From Erythrobacter sp. (lineage in GTDB: Bacteria > Pseudomonadota > Alphaproteobacteria > Sphingomonadales > Sphingomonadaceae), in assembly GCA_024642565.1 (NCBI GenBank), contig JAHEAV010000020.1, positions 1 through 36,213 on the forward strand: a DNA stretch of 36,213 bases, in the 5' to 3' direction. The stretch's first letter is position 1; every line of letters starts with the position of its first letter. Shown here piece after piece: positions 17,132-25,018 of this stretch. The notes under the pieces are model-generated. The model was not told the DNA's origin. It saw only the letters and a list, made by a program, of their open reading frames with translations, and made no database searches. A program made the position numbers and the translations under genes.

Positions 17132-17152
17132 GATTGTCCCCTTCGAAAAGCG

Positions 17153-17172
17153 GCCGGAGAAAATGCTCCGGC
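17153..17172. repeat. 7-bp inverted repeat in the 5' region of the secreted protein gene
   Basis: GCCGGAG and CTCCGGC flank a six-base AT-rich loop at 17153-17172, some 22 bp upstream of the minus-strand ATG at 17131. It may be a leader hairpin or an operator. Nothing in the window identifies a binding protein. Confidence 0.4.
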
Positions 17173-17293
17173 GCGAAGTTGCAGCCGATGATTTGCTGCA
17201 TGGGCGACCCTGAAGAAAGAATACGGCTGCAAGTCGCCGGTGCAATGGCGACCGCCAGAATTGACGGTTTTTTGACGCTTTGCGACAAGCAAA

Positions 17294-17320
17294 AAAAAGG
17301 CGCCACCGGGACGCCTTTTT
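17294..17320 (-). terminator. Intrinsic terminator of the cyclophilin gene, bidirectional form
   Basis: AAAAAGGCG at 17294-17302 and CGCCTTTTT at 17312-17320 form a 9-bp stem with a 9-base loop. On the minus strand the stem is followed by an uninterrupted T-run, ending about 20 bp past the cyclophilin stop. The symmetry means it could also act on plus-strand readthrough. Confidence 0.85.
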
Positions 17321-17339
17321 CCCAGAAAATTTATCAAAT

Positions 17340-17801
17340 TCAGCCAACTACGGCCTTGACGATCTTGCCGGGGCTGCGCGGTGGTTCGCCCTTTGGCAAG
17401 GCATCGACATGCTCCATGCCGCTCGTAACTTCGCCCCAGGCCGTGTACTGGCCATCCAGGAAACGGGCATCATCAAAGCAGATGAAGAACTGGCTGTTCG
17501 CACTGTCGGGCATGGAACTGCGCGCCATCGAACACACGCCGCGCACATGCGGGACTGTGTTGAATTCCGCCTTCAGGTCGGCCTTCGGGCTGCCGCCCAT
17601 TCCGGTGCCGGTTGGATCGCCACCCTGTGCCATGAAGCCGGGAATGACGCGGTGGAAAACCACCCCATCGTAAAATCCTTCCTTGGCCAGTTCGGTAATC
17701 CGCTCGACATGGCCGGGCGCAACATCGGGGCGCAGCTTGATGACAACATCGCCCTCTCCATTTTCGGTTGCAAGCGTAAGGGTGAGAGTCTGGTCGGCCA
17801 T
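17340..17801 (-). CDS. Cyclophilin-type peptidyl-prolyl cis-trans isomerase
   Basis: A 153-residue single-domain cyclophilin from the ATG at 17801, chosen because AGGAG lies about nine bases upstream and the in-frame extension is not conserved-looking. Active-site motifs are FHRVIPGFMAQGGDPTGTG at 49-67 (Arg51, Phe56 and Gln59 in the usual places) and SMARS...SANSQFFI at about 91-107. There is no signal peptide, so it is a cytoplasmic PpiB-like enzyme that speeds proline isomerisation in folding. A strong terminator follows. A possible 48-codon ORF lies 34 bp upstream on the same strand. Confidence 0.95.
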   Translation of the reverse strand: MADQTLTLTLATENGEGDVVIKLRPDVAPGHVERITELAKEGFYDGVVFHRVIPGFMAQGGDPTGTGMGGSPKADLKAEFNTVPHVRGVCSMARSSMPDSANSQFFICFDDARFLDGQYTAWGEVTSGMEHVDALPKGEPPRSPGKIVKAVVG

Positions 17802-17835
17802 CGAGGCTATCTCCTGTGGTGTGTTTGAGCGCCAT

Positions 17836-17982
17836 TTAGGAGGCAAAGCCCCGCTTGGCTAGGGCTTCGCGGCGCTTTACTTGCCCAGCCGTAGCCGGAA
17901 CGGGCAGCACCGGCGGCATCGCCCCCCACTTTGCCACGCGAATGCGGCGGCGGGCAGGATCACAGGAATATTGGTCCGGCAC
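17836..17982 (-). CDS. Possible 48-residue basic protein
   Basis: On the minus strand a GTG at 17982 opens a 48-codon frame (MPDQYSCDPARRRIRVAKWG at the start, ending RREALAKRGFAS), with GGTGAGG four bases upstream. The product is strongly basic with one cysteine. It fills most of the gap between mgtE and the cyclophilin gene and would be cotranscribed with the latter. No known family is recognised. Chance openness in GC-rich DNA is a real alternative. Confidence 0.35.
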   Translation of the reverse strand: MPDQYSCDPARRRIRVAKWGAMPPVLPVPATAGQVKRREALAKRGFAS

Positions 17983-18017
17983 ATGGCCTCACCGGCACAA
18001 TGACCTTGACTGCCCGG

Positions 18018-18045
18018 CTTGCTTTTCGGCGCTGTCTGCCTAGAG
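18018..18045 (+). promoter_or_regulatory. Likely leaderless promoter of mgtE
   Basis: CTTGCT at 18018-18023, a 16-bp spacer and CTAGAG at 18040-18045 are followed by seven bases and the mgtE ATG at 18053. No leader known from magnesium riboswitches fits in the gap, and there is no Shine-Dalgarno. Confidence 0.45.
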
Positions 18046-18052
18046 CGGGCGG

Positions 18053-19504
18053 ATGGCCGACAAAGCGCCTCTCGACCCGGAAGTCTTGCTGGCCGATTTG
18101 CCTGCCGCAGGCGAAGGCGCGCGTCCCGATGACCGGATCGATGATGAACGCCATGATGAGGAAAACCGGCTCAAGAGTTCCTACGTCCGCAAAGTGCGCG
18201 AGGCGATGGATTACGGCGATTTCGGCCTGCTCTACGATCTGGTCGAACCCCTTCACGCTGCAGATATTGCCGACCTGATTGAGCTGTTCGAGCGGGACGA
18301 ACGCGCGCAATTTGCCTCTGCCATCACCGACTTGATGTCGAGCGATGTGATCGCCGAACTGAATGATTACGTCCGCGAGGACATGATGGAATCGCTGTCT
18401 GCCGGTGCGGTTGCATCCATCGCCGAACAGCTTGAAACCGATGATGCGGTCCAGTTGATCGAGGATTTGGAGCCAGAAGACCAGCGGGCCGTATTGGCGG
18501 AACTTGATGCGGAAGACCGTGCCGCCATCGAAAGCGCGCTGGCTTACCCGGAAGAAACCGCTGGCCGCCTGATGAGCCGCGACTTCGTGGCAGTGCCTGA
18601 ACATATGACCGTGGGCAGCCTGATCGACTATCTGCGCGAAAGTACTGATCTGGCACAGGATTTCTGGGAAATCTTCGTTGTCGATCATAAACACCATCCC
18701 GTGGGAACCTGCCAGCTGAGCTGGGTCCTGCGCACGCCCCGACAGATCGCCCTGGCCGATGTGATGAAGCGCGACCAAACCCTGGTGCCTGTCACGATGG
18801 ACCAGGAAGAAGTCGCGCTGATGTTTCAGAAATACGCGCTGATTTCGGCTGCTGTGGTGGATGAAAGCGGCCGGCTGGTCGGCCAGATGACGGTTGATGA
18901 CGTGGTCCACATCATCTCTGAAGAGGCCAGTGAAGACGCGCTGCTCATGTCCGGCGCGGGCGATGGCGACATTAACGAACCGATCCGCGACGCCTATGGC
19001 GCGCGCGTGCGCTGGCTGGTCGCAAATCTGGGTACCGCTCTGATTGCCAGCATGATTATTGCCGCTTTCGGGGCCGCGATTGAAAAGCTGGTGGCGCTGG
19101 CAGTCCTGATGCCAATCGTTGCCAGTATTGGCGGAAACGCCGGTACGCAAACCATGGCCGTTTCGGTTCGCGCCATCGCGATGAACCAGCTGACCCAGGC
19201 CAATACCGGCCGTATTTTATGGCGCGAAATCCGTGTGGCTCTGCTCAATGGTGTGACCATTGCCGTGCTGATCGGGCTGGGTACCGGCCTGATCTTCACC
19301 CCAATGCTGGGCGCGGTTATTGCCGCTGCCATGTTGATCAATATCGCCACGGCCGGATTGGCCGGTGTGCTGGTACCGGTGATCTTCGACCGTCTGAAGC
19401 AGGACCCGGCGGTGGCGAGTTCGGTCTTCGTTACCATGATCACCGATTCGATGGGCTTCTTCGCCTTTCTTGGGCTGGCCGTGGCTGCCGGACTGGCGGG
19501 GTAA
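18053..19504 (+). CDS. mgtE: Magnesium transporter MgtE
   Basis: A 483-residue protein with the complete MgtE layout: an acidic N-terminal helical superhelix (about 40-165), two CBS domains (about 170-290) that sense cytoplasmic Mg2+, a connecting helix, and a C-terminal five-helix membrane domain (about 320-483). The pore motif GGNAGTQT is at 360-367. It is an inner-membrane Mg2+-gated channel for Mg2+ (and Co2+) uptake. The DUF1489 gene follows 4 bp after the stop and is likely cotranscribed. Transcription appears to start at the ATG. Confidence 0.96.
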   Translation: MADKAPLDPEVLLADLPAAGEGARPDDRIDDERHDEENRLKSSYVRKVREAMDYGDFGLLYDLVEPLHAADIADLIELFERDERAQFASAITDLMSSDVIAELNDYVREDMMESLSAGAVASIAEQLETDDAVQLIEDLEPEDQRAVLAELDAEDRAAIESALAYPEETAGRLMSRDFVAVPEHMTVGSLIDYLRESTDLAQDFWEIFVVDHKHHPVGTCQLSWVLRTPRQIALADVMKRDQTLVPVTMDQEEVALMFQKYALISAAVVDESGRLVGQMTVDDVVHIISEEASEDALLMSGAGDGDINEPIRDAYGARVRWLVANLGTALIASMIIAAFGAAIEKLVALAVLMPIVASIGGNAGTQTMAVSVRAIAMNQLTQANTGRILWREIRVALLNGVTIAVLIGLGTGLIFTPMLGAVIAAAMLINIATAGLAGVLVPVIFDRLKQDPAVASSVFVTMITDSMGFFAFLGLAVAAGLAG

Positions 19505-19508
19505 CGCC

Positions 19509-19901
19509 ATGCCGCTGCACATGACCAAAATCGCCTTTCGCAGCGAAAGCGTGGATAGTTTGCGTGCGTGGCTGGAAGGGCATGAAGATATAGCGCGCCT
19601 GACCACCAAATATCGCCCGACCCGGTGGGAGGAGATGATCGGCGGATCGCTCTACTGGATTCACCAGCACGCCATCGTGGGCCGTAGCCCGATATTGGGC
19701 TTTGAGGAAACTGGCGACAAACGCTGGCATATCGCGCTCTCCCCTGAACTGATCGCCGTCCACCCCAAACCCAAACGCGCGCATCAGGGCTGGCGCTATC
19801 TCAAAGGCGATCCCCCGCCCGACGTAGCCGAGGGTGAAGACATCGGCGATGTGTTGCCGGGGAAATTGATGGGGAAATTGAGCAGGTTAGGGCTGGTCTA
19901 G
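19509..19901 (+). CDS. DUF1489 family protein
   Basis: A 130-residue cytoplasmic protein from the ATG at 19509, four bases after the mgtE stop. It opens MPLHMTKIAFRSESVDSLR and contains the conserved blocks KYRPTRWEEMIGGSLYWIHQHAIVGR (split here at about 35-60) and GWRYLKGDPPPD (about 93-104), which fit the alphaproteobacterial DUF1489 family. The function of that family is unknown. Close spacing suggests cotranscription with mgtE, with no evidence of a shared role. Confidence 0.88.
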   Translation: MPLHMTKIAFRSESVDSLRAWLEGHEDIARLTTKYRPTRWEEMIGGSLYWIHQHAIVGRSPILGFEETGDKRWHIALSPELIAVHPKPKRAHQGWRYLKGDPPPDVAEGEDIGDVLPGKLMGKLSRLGLV

Positions 19902-20054
19902 CGGTCCGAAGCAATTGTCCTGAAGTTTGTTCAACCTGGACTTATCGGCCATGGATTTTGCGATGACGATTGGATAACCAGCCTCAAATTTGTCAAGCTT
20001 TGCCGATTGGTTTAGCCTTCCTTCTTTCTCAGGGTCGTTGAGGAGGAGCGGAAA

Positions 20055-20642
20055 ATGAAGATTTCACGGGCCTTGATGGCCATTGCAATTCTAAGCGCAA
20101 CAACGGCCTGCAACGATACGAGCAGCGATGTCGGGGAAGATAGCGTCGCTTCAAGCGGCGGCGAAGCACTCAAAGGCGATGAAGCCTTGATCGCCAACGC
20201 TCTTTCTGCAGGTCCCAAAGACGTAACCGAAGGCGCAAAAGTGATCGGCAGTGATGGCAAAGTCCTGCGCGAGGGAAATAATGGTTGGACTTGCATGGCG
20301 GAAAGCCCGGGCATGGGTCCAATGTGCAATGATGAGACTTGGATGGCTGCTCTGGGCGCTATGCAGGAAGGGGGGGCGTTCCCTACCGGAAAATTCGGTG
20401 TGTCCTATATGCTCGCTGGCGAGGGGAATGCGCCAGGTGTAAGTAATCTCGATCCTGCGGCGACCGAGCCAACAAAAGACAATATGTGGATCAAAGATGG
20501 GCCACATATGATGATCATCCTACCCGATCCCGCAATGTATTCTAAAATGTCGAACAACGTAGACGACCCAGTTTACGTGATGTGGAAAGATACGCCATTC
20601 GCACACTTGATGGTCCGGCTTGGAGATGCTGAAACCAAATAA
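20055..20642 (+). CDS. Unrecognised lipoprotein
   Basis: A 195-residue protein beginning MKISRALMAIAILSATTAC, a lipoprotein signal with the lipid-bearing Cys19, then an acidic, Ser-rich linker. The mature region has cysteines in TCMAESPGMGPMCND (about 80-92) and the phrases DNMWIKDGPHMMIILPDP and VYVMWKDTPFAHLMVRLGD. These look like a compact beta-rich envelope domain, but I do not know the family. A strong GGAGGAG ends about eight bases before the ATG. Base composition is more AT-rich and codon choice less biased than in neighbouring genes, hinting at later acquisition. It is isolated: a 153-bp gap precedes it and the FrnE gene converges after it. Confidence 0.8.
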   Translation: MKISRALMAIAILSATTACNDTSSDVGEDSVASSGGEALKGDEALIANALSAGPKDVTEGAKVIGSDGKVLREGNNGWTCMAESPGMGPMCNDETWMAALGAMQEGGAFPTGKFGVSYMLAGEGNAPGVSNLDPAATEPTKDNMWIKDGPHMMIILPDPAMYSKMSNNVDDPVYVMWKDTPFAHLMVRLGDAETK

Positions 20643-20699
20643 GGCAAGGGCTTTGAATGGCACAAATTGCTTATCCGCAAATGGGCGGTCAGCAGCTGT

Positions 20700-21389
20700 T
20701 CAAGCCCCAACCTTTTCCGCCACCCGGCGCAAAGCATTGGCGTAGGTTTCGGCATCCTGTGCGCCGGGGATCAGGAATTTGCCGGCCACCACCATTGCCG
20801 GAACACCCGTGATGTTCATGTCGAAAGCGGCCTGTTCTTCGGCACGAACCCTTTGGCCCAGCGCCTCATCCGCCAGCGCGGCATCTGCCCTTGCCCGATC
20901 AAGGCCGAGCTCTTCAGCGATATCGAGCAGCACATCATGCTGACCGATTTGGCGGCGCTGCGCGAAATGGGCATCGAACAGCGCAAGCTTGAGTTTGGTT
21001 TGCACTTGCGGTCCGGCGCTTTCCAGCGCCCAGGTCAAAAGCTTGTGCGCGGCAAATGTGTTCCACATCATTGCGGGCGGCGGCGCATCGTTCCCAGTGT
21101 GGGTACCCGAATAATCGAGCGACACACCGGCCCGCTCCGCCATGGCGCGCATGTGGTCCTGCACACCGCGCGTTTCTTCCGGGCTTCGGCCATATTTGCG
21201 CGCGATATGCGCCGAACGATCTTCCCCCTCTGGTGGCATTTCGGGATTAAGTTCAAAGGCGTGCCAGCGGATCTCGGCCTCGATTTCACCCGCGACCAAG
21301 GCCAGCCCTTTCTGTAATTGGCCCCAGCCGACCAGACACCAGGGGCACATCACGTCCGACCAGATATCGATTGTCAGTCTGCGTGCCAT
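20700..21389 (-). CDS. DsbA family oxidoreductase, FrnE-like
   Basis: A 229-residue thioredoxin-fold protein with an inserted helical domain. The redox motif is Cys15-Pro-Trp-Cys18 (SDVMCPWCLVG), the FrnE/HCCA-isomerase hallmark. The cis-proline loop is ITGVPAMVV near 190. There is no signal peptide, so it acts in the cytoplasm, unlike classical DsbA. FrnE proteins are linked to thiol-disulfide exchange and stress tolerance; substrates are unknown. A GAGGA Shine-Dalgarno precedes the ATG. It follows nudC by ten bases on the same strand, suggesting a transcript that begins with the hydrolase gene at 23594. Confidence 0.92.
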   Translation of the reverse strand: MARRLTIDIWSDVMCPWCLVGWGQLQKGLALVAGEIEAEIRWHAFELNPEMPPEGEDRSAHIARKYGRSPEETRGVQDHMRAMAERAGVSLDYSGTHTGNDAPPPAMMWNTFAAHKLLTWALESAGPQVQTKLKLALFDAHFAQRRQIGQHDVLLDIAEELGLDRARADAALADEALGQRVRAEEQAAFDMNITGVPAMVVAGKFLIPGAQDAETYANALRRVAEKVGA

Positions 21390-21399
21390 GTCCGCTTCC

Positions 21400-22284
21400 T
21401 CAGTTCCGTTCGAGCCACCACTTTAACAGATGATGCGCAATCGCGGCAGGGGGTGGCGGCGCGAAACATCCATCCCCGTCCCGGCCCACTTCCATCGCAT
21501 AAGCGATTTCTTCGCGGGTGAACCACCGCGCTTCTTCCAGCTCGGTAGTATCAATGGTCAGGGCATCACCCAATGCCGTGGAATAGCAGCCGATCATCAA
21601 TTGGCTCGGAAATGGCCATGGCTGCGTGGCAACATACTGCACATCGCGAACGCGAACGCCGGCTTCTTCGAAAACTTCGCGGGCGACAGCCTCTTCTATC
21701 GTTTCGCCCGGTTCCACAAATCCGGCGAGGGCGGAGAAGGCCCGCGGCGGAAAACGGGGCTGGCGGCCCAGCAACAAGCGGCCTTCATGTTCGACCAGCA
21801 TGATTGTGACCGGGTCGGTTCGCGGGAAATGTTCTGCATTGCAGCTGCCGCAATTGCGCTGCCAGCCCCCTTTTGTCAGCCTGGTTCCAGCCCCGCAGCG
21901 GGCGCAGAACTGGTGGCGCGCATGCCAGTCAACCAGGCTCCGCGCGACGCCGTAAGTGGCCAGATCGCCCGGGCTGAGCATTTGCATGGCTTGCCAGATC
22001 GCCGGATTGGAATAGGCCGGACCAGTCGCACCCTGATCGGGCACAGCGGCAAAGCAGCCCTTGCCGTCGATCAGACCAAGAAACACCAGCTCGGCATCGG
22101 GCGCCGCATCGGCAAGCGTGCCCCAGCCAAGTTGTCCCATATCCCCGAACACGGGCATCAACCCGTCGAGCAACAACAGCCGTGCGCGCCAGTCCATCAG
22201 CGACGCAAGCGCATCCGGATCGGCACGAATATGGTCGGCGCGATCAAGCGGCGACCCCGCGAAAGCAATCGGAGAAAACGTCAC
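21400..22284 (-). CDS. nudC: NADH pyrophosphatase NudC (Nudix hydrolase)
   Basis: About 294 residues from a GTG at 22284, chosen because it overlaps the upstream stop by 4 bp (GTGA) and gives the usual family length. The protein has an N-terminal domain, a zinc ribbon with Cys127, Cys130, Cys145 and Cys148, and the Nudix box starting at Gly188 (GFVEPGETIEEAV, REVFEEAGV). The NADH-specific motif QPWPFPS is at 221-227. It hydrolyses NAD(H) to NMN(H) and AMP and removes NAD caps from RNA. It is cytoplasmic. Coupled translation with the upstream beta-lactamase-fold gene is likely, with no obvious functional link. Confidence 0.94.
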   Translation of the reverse strand: MTFSPIAFAGSPLDRADHIRADPDALASLMDWRARLLLLDGLMPVFGDMGQLGWGTLADAAPDAELVFLGLIDGKGCFAAVPDQGATGPAYSNPAIWQAMQMLSPGDLATYGVARSLVDWHARHQFCARCGAGTRLTKGGWQRNCGSCNAEHFPRTDPVTIMLVEHEGRLLLGRQPRFPPRAFSALAGFVEPGETIEEAVAREVFEEAGVRVRDVQYVATQPWPFPSQLMIGCYSTALGDALTIDTTELEEARWFTREEIAYAMEVGRDGDGCFAPPPPAAIAHHLLKWWLERN

Positions 22285-23594
22285 TCGCCTTGCATCGCCT
22301 TGAGATCGGCCAGGACAGCCTTGGGGAAATCCGCATGCACCGGATAGGCTTCCGATGGCATGTATTGGGTAAACAGAGACGCGCGCAGTCCCAGTTTCAT
22401 ATTGACCAGTGCCACTGTGCCAGCGGCACCACCCCAACCATATGTGCCCGCCTGATCGCCCAGACCGACCCGGCCACCGGCACCAAAACCGGCCTTGTCC
22501 GCAAAAGTACCTGCAGTATTGACCGCTTCGGGCAGCAAGTTGGACGTTCCAACTCGCACCGCCAACTCGCTCATCACCCGTTTGCCATCGATGACGCCAT
22601 AGCCAAGCAGCATTCGCAGGAACCGGTCGTAATCGCGTGGACTGCTGACCAATCCTGCACCCCCTGTGGGGAATGGGGGCTTGTCGCTGTAAATCGAGGC
22701 ACTGCCCGGATCGATGGGAACCAGAACCCCGCCCAACACGCCATAATTGGTTGTCAGGCGGCCTACCTCGCTGTTCGGCACCTGAAACCAGGTGCTGGAC
22801 ATGCCGCAGGGTTCAAAAATGGCCTTCGCCAGATATTCGTCGAAGGGCATCCCGGACGCGACTTCGATGACCCGGCCCAGCAAATCCAGCGCGACCGAGT
22901 AGCTCCACTTGGTACCCGGCTGGTACACCAGCGGCATCTTGGCCAGGCCATCCGCAAATGCCGCCAGGCTTGCCACCGGCTTTCCGCGGTCGAGACCGGG
23001 GATCGGGGTACGGCTTACTTGTCCGGCAATCAGACCGGCATCCTCAAAGGCTTCCTTGATCGGGCCTTTCTGAATGATCGTGTAACCAAGGCCAGCGGTG
23101 TGCGTCAGCAAATGGCGGATCGTGATTGGTCGGTCCGCCGGGACCAGATCGTCAATCGGGCCGTCATAGGTTCTTTGCACTTTCATATCGGCAAACGCGG
23201 GCAATATCTCCGCAAGCGGTTGATCCAGCCCCAACTTGCTCTCGCTGATCAACTGCATTGCAGCCATGCCGGTAACCGGCTTGGTCATCGAATAGATCCG
23301 GTACAGACTGTCGATGCCGGCCGGTGCCGATTGGCCCGCGCCAAGCGTTCCCTTGGCAATGATCTGCGGTGCCTGCTGGCCCCAACCCAGCGCGGCAACC
23401 ATTTCCGGCAACCTTCCGCTGTCGACATAACCGCCTATCAATCCGGAAACATTTGCCCAAGGTGCCGCCGTGGCGGCAAAGGCTGCGCGGCCCATTGGCA
23501 GGCCGGCCAGCGCAACGCCTGCACCCAGAAATGCCCCGCCCCGCAGCAGCGAACGGCGTGAAAGGGTAGCATCCTCAAATTCCCGATAGGCCAT
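22281..23594 (-). CDS. Tat-exported serine beta-lactamase-fold hydrolase
   Basis: A 437-residue protein with a Tat signal (LSRRSLLRGG at 11-20, then a mild hydrophobic stretch to AAFA near 40), so it is exported folded to the periplasm. The penicillin-binding/class C fold shows the SxxK motif Ser102-Met-Thr-Lys105, then Tyr232-Ser-Val as the YxN-like element; the third KTG-like element is probably near GWGGAAGT. Such proteins are usually esterases or D-aminopeptidases rather than true beta-lactamases, so no resistance role is claimed. The gene overlaps nudC by 4 bp and heads the minus-strand group ending with the FrnE-like gene. Confidence 0.9.
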   Translation of the reverse strand: MAYREFEDATLSRRSLLRGGAFLGAGVALAGLPMGRAAFAATAAPWANVSGLIGGYVDSGRLPEMVAALGWGQQAPQIIAKGTLGAGQSAPAGIDSLYRIYSMTKPVTGMAAMQLISESKLGLDQPLAEILPAFADMKVQRTYDGPIDDLVPADRPITIRHLLTHTAGLGYTIIQKGPIKEAFEDAGLIAGQVSRTPIPGLDRGKPVASLAAFADGLAKMPLVYQPGTKWSYSVALDLLGRVIEVASGMPFDEYLAKAIFEPCGMSSTWFQVPNSEVGRLTTNYGVLGGVLVPIDPGSASIYSDKPPFPTGGAGLVSSPRDYDRFLRMLLGYGVIDGKRVMSELAVRVGTSNLLPEAVNTAGTFADKAGFGAGGRVGLGDQAGTYGWGGAAGTVALVNMKLGLRASLFTQYMPSEAYPVHADFPKAVLADLKAMQGE

Positions 23595-23670
23595 TTAACG
23601 GTCCTCTTTTGCAATTGGTCGGCGGGTAGATGCGCGATGCAGGCCCAACGGTCAATTGCCGACCATAGGG

Positions 23671-23699
23671 CTTGCGGAAAAAAGCTGTGCTACCTATGT
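23671..23699 (+). promoter_or_regulatory. Likely leaderless promoter of a small membrane protein gene
   Basis: CTTGCG at 23671-23676, a 17-bp spacer and CTATGT at 23694-23699 lie exactly seven bases before the ATG at 23707. The bases before the ATG (AACACAC) contain no Shine-Dalgarno. It is the best-matching -10 of the group described in the findings. Confidence 0.55.
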
Positions 23700-23706
23700 A
23701 ACACAC

Positions 23707-23928
23707 ATGCTAAATCTTCTTTCGATCATCATCGGGATTGTCGCGCTGGTCTTGGCGATCCCTTCCTCCATCCCCTTGCTTGGCTGGGGCAACTGGGTCG
23801 TCCTGCCGATCGCCATGATCGGTGCCGGACTGGGTGCCCTGTCCAGTTCGAACAAGGGACGCAACCTGTGTCTTGTCGTGTTCGGCATCGCTGTGCTGCG
23901 GCTTATGCTCGGCGGGGGTGTGCTCTAA
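23707..23928 (+). CDS. Small hydrophobic membrane protein
   Basis: A 73-residue protein, MLNLLSIIIGIVALVLAIPS at its start, with two to three membrane segments (about 3-20, 26-46 and 53-72) and a short polar turn SSSNKGRN. The start at 23707 is preferred over 23656 because it aligns with the promoter spacing and the extra N-terminal residues are not membrane-like. I do not recognise a family. The last four bases overlap the 3' end of the convergent mutY. Confidence 0.75.
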   Translation: MLNLLSIIIGIVALVLAIPSSIPLLGWGNWVVLPIAMIGAGLGALSSSNKGRNLCLVVFGIAVLRLMLGGGVL

Positions 23929-24989
23929 TCCGTCTGCGCCAATGCCAGCCGCACGGCCTTGGCGAACAAGGTCGGTAGGCCGGCTTTATGGATTTCATCC
24001 AGCGGCCACCAGACCCCGCCATCCAGCCCATCCACCGGCCCTTCGATCATCGCGAAAACATGCAAGGTCAGGCTGGCGTGCGAGAATACATGCTGCACAG
24101 CGCCAAGATGTTGCCAGTCACATTGCCAGTCACCCGGCACCGGCGGCTGGGCGTCACCATCTTGCCGTGCTGTCCAATTGTCGTCCGGCAAGGCGCGCAT
24201 ACCTGCCAGCATCCCCTTACCTCCACGCTGCACCAGCCACACAGCGTCGCCTCTGCATATCCAGAACGCCCGGCCGACCCGCGCAGGCCGCGCCGTTTTC
24301 GGGGCTTTGATCGGCAAGCGCCCCGGATCACCGCGGCGATAGGCCGCGCAGTCCGTGGCTAACGGGCAAAATGTGCATCCGGGATTGCGGCTGGTGCAGA
24401 TGCCCGACCCAAGATCCATCATCGCCTGCGCGAAATCACCGGGGCGCGTGTGCGGCGTTATGGCATCGGCCGCCGCGCGAATCGTCGGCCGGGATCCCGG
24501 CAGTGGTTTCTCTATGGCAAACAGGCGTGAAACCACCCGCTCGACATTGGCATCAACCACCACTGCGCGCTGCCCGAAGGCAATCGCCGCCACTGCGGCG
24601 GCGGTATAGGCCCCCAGCCCCGGCAATTTGCGCAGTTCCGCCTCATTTGCAGGAAAGCCGCCCAGTGCAGCCACTTCGCGCGCGCATTTGACCAGATTTC
24701 TGGCCCGGGAATAATAGCCAAGGCCCGCCCATGCGGCCATGACATCGTCATCCTTTGCCGCAGCCAAGGCGGTTACATCGGGCCAGCGCGCGGTGAATTG
24801 GGTGAAATAGGGCTTAACTGCCGCAACCGTCGTCTGTTGCAGCATCACTTCGGACAGCCACACGCGGTACGGGTCGGGCGGCGGCGCGCCGGGTGCGCTA
24901 CGCCACGGCAGTTCGCGGGCATGGGCATCGTACCAGTCCAGCAAACGGGCCGCGATTGTATCAGGATCAACAGGAGCACTGGCAGTCAC
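23925..24989 (-). CDS. mutY: A/G-specific adenine glycosylase MutY
   Basis: About 354 residues from the GTG at 24989. The HhH-GPD core has catalytic Glu47 in SEVMLQQTTV, the helix-hairpin-helix LPGLGAYTA at 122-130 and catalytic Asp146 in VVVDANVERV. The 4Fe-4S loop uses Cys198, Cys205, Cys208 and Cys214 (Cx6Cx2Cx5C). The C-terminal NUDIX-like domain (about 235-350) recognises 8-oxoG. It removes adenine mispaired with 8-oxoguanine. The in-frame region upstream of the GTG overlaps the divergent DUF721 gene and is not supported. The start has no clear Shine-Dalgarno. Confidence 0.95.
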   Translation of the reverse strand: MTASAPVDPDTIAARLLDWYDAHARELPWRSAPGAPPPDPYRVWLSEVMLQQTTVAAVKPYFTQFTARWPDVTALAAAKDDDVMAAWAGLGYYSRARNLVKCAREVAALGGFPANEAELRKLPGLGAYTAAAVAAIAFGQRAVVVDANVERVVSRLFAIEKPLPGSRPTIRAAADAITPHTRPGDFAQAMMDLGSGICTSRNPGCTFCPLATDCAAYRRGDPGRLPIKAPKTARPARVGRAFWICRGDAVWLVQRGGKGMLAGMRALPDDNWTARQDGDAQPPVPGDWQCDWQHLGAVQHVFSHASLTLHVFAMIEGPVDGLDGGVWWPLDEIHKAGLPTLFAKAVRLALAQTD

Positions 24990-25018
24990 TGGCTGCCTAT
25001 GGCATGGGCGCAGATGTA

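Noticed and set aside
17983-18052. Magnesium riboswitch before mgtE
   Set aside because: The 70-bp gap is too short for an M-box, and the proposed promoter would leave no leader at all.
22182-23561. 459-codon plus-strand frame
   Set aside because: It is antisense to the Tat-exported hydrolase and part of nudC, with no family features and no Shine-Dalgarno; other long antisense frames (246-989, 4078-5010, 17960-19150, 21430-22347, 26395-27735) were dropped for the same reason.
22281-23594. Antibiotic-resistance beta-lactamase
   Set aside because: The fold and SxxK motif fit, but the other motifs are not diagnostic and the Tat-exported family is dominated by esterases and peptidases, so no resistance call is made.
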